The translations under genes were made by a program, and so were the position numbers. Source: DATKHR01 sp035510155 (GTDB taxonomy: Bacteria; Acidobacteriota; Vicinamibacteria; Vicinamibacterales; CAVVIG01). From it: a stretch of DNA of 8,079 nt. Below the pieces are notes generated by a model. That model had not been told where the DNA came from. It saw nothing but the letters and a program-made list of their open reading frames with translations, and ran no database searches. Below, piece after piece: positions 6,262 to 8,079 of this stretch (positions are counted from its first letter, which is position 1; each line of letters opens with the position of its first letter). The stretch spans positions 1 through 8,079 of the forward strand of contig DATKHR010000316.1 in NCBI GenBank assembly GCA_035510155.1, written 5' to 3'.

Positions 6262-7582
6262 GCAGACGCACCTCAGACGAGGAATCCCGCGGTGACCACG
6301 AACGGGCCAGAAGCGCGAGAGCGGCGGACGCGAGGAACAGCGTTGCGTACGTCAGCCCGTCAATGTCGAGCCATCGTCCCATGATGCCCGCCACCGCGCT
6401 TCCGACGAGTGCTCCGAGGCCGAGGAGAAACGAGTACACGCCCATCGTGCTACCTCGGCCGGCCGACGACTCTACCGCAGCGGCTAACAGCGAGAGCGCA
6501 GCGGGCGTGAATCCGCTCTCAACCATGATGAGCATTGCGATGACCGCCGTCATCATCCAGCGCAGCGACGCTGGCTGACCGCCCATGTGATTCAACAGCA
6601 GGAATCCGACGCATACCGCCAGCATCGCCCTGAGCGACACACGGAGCGCGTGGCGGAGGTCGATATGAGGGAGCACGCGACTCCAAATCAGGACGCCAGC
6701 GCCAAATACGACGGTGTACGCGAACAGCAGCCACCCAAGCCCGGCGATGTTCTCGGCAAAAAGACCGACGAGGAACTGTGGTCCCACGGAACGGTGCGTC
6801 AACAGAAAATAGAGCGTCGGCCCCAGCCACAGTCCGAGGATCGTGTTCATGCAGAGCCAGACCGGCGCGAGCTGTCGGACATCCGGCAGCCCGAGCGAAT
6901 GGCTTAAGCCTCGCCACGCCTGGCGGGCGCGGTGGCGCGGCTGGTTAACACGCGCCGCGAGCAGGAGGAGTGCCGCGACGAGGTAGAGCAGGCTGAGTGC
7001 GATGAATGAGTCTGCACCGAATCTGATCCAGAACTGGCTCGCCACGAGGCCGCCAAGCGCCAAGCCCGCCAGCAGCGATAGCTCGAAGTAGCTCATCGCG
7101 CGTGAACGAAGCGTCGCGTCGTCTGCCGTGGCATCCGTAAGATACGCGAGCAACGGCGGGGCCGTCGCCGCAGCGGCCAACCCTTCAAGGACGCGGCTGA
7201 GCACAAAAATATGCACGTCGTGCGTGATGCGAAAGAGAAACGTCGCCGTCGCGGCGAGCAGCGCCCCAACCGTCATGATCACGCGCACCGACATCATGTC
7301 GGACAGCAGGCCGAGCGGCATTGCGCCCACCAACTCGGCCGCGAACGACGCGGTCGCGAGTACGCCAACGAACCCTGCGCCCATCGGAAAGCCGCGGCCT
7401 GCTAAGTCGGCAATGTACGTTCCGACCAGCACGCTGCTTGCGCCAGCAGCTACCCGGAGAACGCCATTACCGGCGATGACCCATGGCAGGCGACGCCCGA
7501 GCGCGCGATCAGGCGTGCGTGACGCGCGCCTCCGGTGAGCTGGCGATGACACCGGGGAGGGTGCCGTGGAGGATGTGTCCAA
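6248..7582 (-). CDS. MFS transporter, 12-helix exporter-type
   Basis: Up to 444 residues. An Arg-rich cytoplasmic tail (1-33) is followed by about twelve hydrophobic helices in two halves split by the basic loop RVNQPRHRARQAWR (211-224). The loop between helices 2 and 3 carries an MFS motif A variant, GLLSDMMSVRVIM (91-103), and the fourth helix has RVLEGLAAAATAPPLLAYLTD (130-150), in the style of drug/proton antiporters. The C-terminal half has GVYSFLLGLGALVGSAVAG (381-399). An in-frame TAA lies directly before the TTG at 7582, so this is the earliest possible start; GTG at 7552 is the alternative, and neither has a clear Shine-Dalgarno. It is the first gene of the four-gene operon and overlaps the flavoprotein start by 14 bp. 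Likely role: efflux of the product or toxic substrate of the operon; the substrate is unknown. Confidence 0.85.
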   Translation of the reverse strand: MDTSSTAPSPVSSPAHRRRASRTPDRALGRRLPWVIAGNGVLRVAAGASSVLVGTYIADLAGRGFPMGAGFVGVLATASFAAELVGAMPLGLLSDMMSVRVIMTVGALLAATATFLFRITHDVHIFVLSRVLEGLAAAATAPPLLAYLTDATADDATLRSRAMSYFELSLLAGLALGGLVASQFWIRFGADSFIALSLLYLVAALLLLAARVNQPRHRARQAWRGLSHSLGLPDVRQLAPVWLCMNTILGLWLGPTLYFLLTHRSVGPQFLVGLFAENIAGLGWLLFAYTVVFGAGVLIWSRVLPHIDLRHALRVSLRAMLAVCVGFLLLNHMGGQPASLRWMMTAVIAMLIMVESGFTPAALSLLAAAVESSAGRGSTMGVYSFLLGLGALVGSAVAGIMGRWLDIDGLTYATLFLASAALALLARSWSPRDSSSEVRLHAAR

Positions 7583-7663
7583 TTAGGTTGACCAGTCGGC
7601 AAACGCCATGAGGAGCACGCGAAGCGGATGCGGCAGCGAAAGCACCGCGTAGGGTACCAGAAA

Positions 7664-7693
7664 ATGCTAAGCGTCACCGGTGACGATGGTCAG
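7664..7693 (-). promoter_or_regulatory. candidate promoter of the four-gene operon
   Basis: Read on the minus strand, CTGACC (7693-7688) matches four of six bases of a TTGACA -35 box and TAGCAT (7669-7664) matches four of six of a TATAAT -10 box, with an 18-base spacer. The -10 ends about 80 bases before the TTG start of the transporter gene. Position and orientation suit the operon, but each box has two mismatches, so this is a suggestion only. Confidence 0.35.
7672..7685. repeat. perfect 14-bp palindrome, candidate operator
   Basis: CGTCACCGGTGACG is its own reverse complement. It is centred exactly in the 18-base spacer of the candidate promoter (both centres at 7678.5), where a repressor or a MerR-type activator would bind. 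By chance about one such 14-bp palindrome is expected per 16 kb, so its location is the argument, not its existence. Confidence 0.4.
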
Positions 7694-7996
7694 CCCTTCC
7701 ACGCGGGCAGAGGCGAAGCTGGACGCCGTCGCTCGAAGGGCCAATGTGCGGTCGCCCCGACTCTCGGCCGCATGGGGTGCGGCCCCGAAGTTGGCGGCAG
7801 CACCGTTACCAGGCGTACGAAGGGCTTGCGTCTCTTCCGGCAAAGTCGCGGAGGCGGTCGTTATTCTGCTCGGCAGCCAGACGAAGAAGCGCCAGGACCG
7901 CGACGCTGCAATTGCGCCTGAGCCAAGGGCCCGCTACGAGAAGCCCAAGGCGCGGGTCCAAAGCGTTGAGGGGCGAGCGCGCGACTCAGGTCCCCA

Positions 7997-8079
7997 CTAG
8001 GTCACCCGAACGTTCTCTGCACGCGGACCCTTTGGTCCCTGCCCGCGTTCGAATGTCACTGGCTGGCCTTCGCGCAGTT
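7997..8079 (-). CDS. cold-shock domain protein, C-terminal part (partial)
   Basis: The minus strand from the window edge reads LREGQPVTFERGQGPKGPRA followed by ENVRVT and a TAG at 7999-7997, about 26 residues. This is the characteristic end of CspA-type cold-shock proteins (usual length about 65-70 residues): the last strands of the five-stranded OB-fold, where an LxEGQxVxFE strand is followed by GPKGPxAxNV. The missing N-terminal part would hold the RNA-binding aromatic motifs. These small cytoplasmic proteins bind single-stranded RNA and DNA and melt RNA structure. The gene reads in the same direction as the operon but ends about 415 bp before it, so it is probably a separate unit. Confidence 0.85.
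   Translation of the reverse strand, partial: LREGQPVTFERGQGPKGPRAENVRVT

Larger units (their letters stand above)
7583..7996. other. intergenic region between the operon and the cold-shock gene
   Basis: About 410 bases without a supported gene. Plus-strand frames of 97 and 106 codons exist here, but they are Arg/Ala/Pro/Ser-rich, lack a ribosome binding site and match no family I know. The part nearest the operon (about 7660-7695) is less GC-rich and carries the candidate promoter and palindrome listed separately. The rest should hold the cold-shock gene's 3' untranslated region and terminator, but I see no strong hairpin followed by T residues on the minus strand. Confidence 0.5.

Noticed and set aside
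7680..8000. 106-codon plus-strand frame from GTG, containing RARYEKPKARV, loosely like the YEKP segment of ribosomal protein S21
   Set aside because: The spacing to other S21 features is wrong, frames would have to be switched, composition is Ala/Arg-rich, there is no ribosome binding site, and the frame overlaps the end of the cold-shock gene.
1..8079. CRISPR arrays, insertion sequences, integrases, att sites
   Set aside because: No regularly spaced direct repeats, transposase or integrase signatures, or paired terminal inverted repeats were seen by eye on either strand.

Overview
The window is GC-rich, tightly packed bacterial DNA. The gene content would fit an Acidobacteriota-type soil bacterium: a Tat-exported phosphoesterase fused to a cupredoxin, DUF2231 and cupredoxin companions, and a tetraether-synthase-type radical SAM enzyme. 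This placement is an inference from family recollection; no taxonomic marker gene is complete here.

Layout. Bases 1-102 may be the tail of an unrecognised plus-strand gene, followed by about 370 bases with no supported gene. A plus-strand cluster occupies 470-2563: a DUF2231-type membrane protein gene broken by a frameshift and internal loss (470-834), an intact Tat-exported metallophosphoesterase with a C-terminal type 1 copper (cupredoxin) domain (844-2061), and a cupredoxin-like lipoprotein gene that stops just before its copper-binding Cys-His-Met loop (2219-2563). From 7582 down to 2528 a compact minus-strand operon runs towards it, in transcription order: MFS transporter, mercuric-reductase-like flavoprotein, Tes/MJ0619-like radical SAM enzyme, and cysteine-rich class I methyltransferase. 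The joins are a 14-bp overlap, a 12-bp gap and an ATGA stop/start overlap, so the four genes are very probably co-transcribed. A candidate promoter with a perfect 14-bp palindrome centred in its spacer lies about 80 bp upstream of the first gene. At the right edge, 7997-8079 is the 3' end of a cold-shock protein gene on the minus strand.

How the genes may work together. The plus-strand cluster is periplasmic and copper-linked, and two of its three genes look damaged. The minus-strand operon combines a multi-cluster radical SAM enzyme, a SAM-dependent methyltransferase with several cysteines at positions that recall ArsM, a thiol/disulfide flavin reductase related to MerA, and a 12-helix exporter. 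That set suggests either making and exporting a modified small molecule, or methylating and detoxifying a metal or metalloid. The substrate cannot be read from the sequence. This operon is the best candidate here for an undescribed system. The two clusters collide at 2528-2563, where both reading frames look abnormal, which suggests a deletion joined them.
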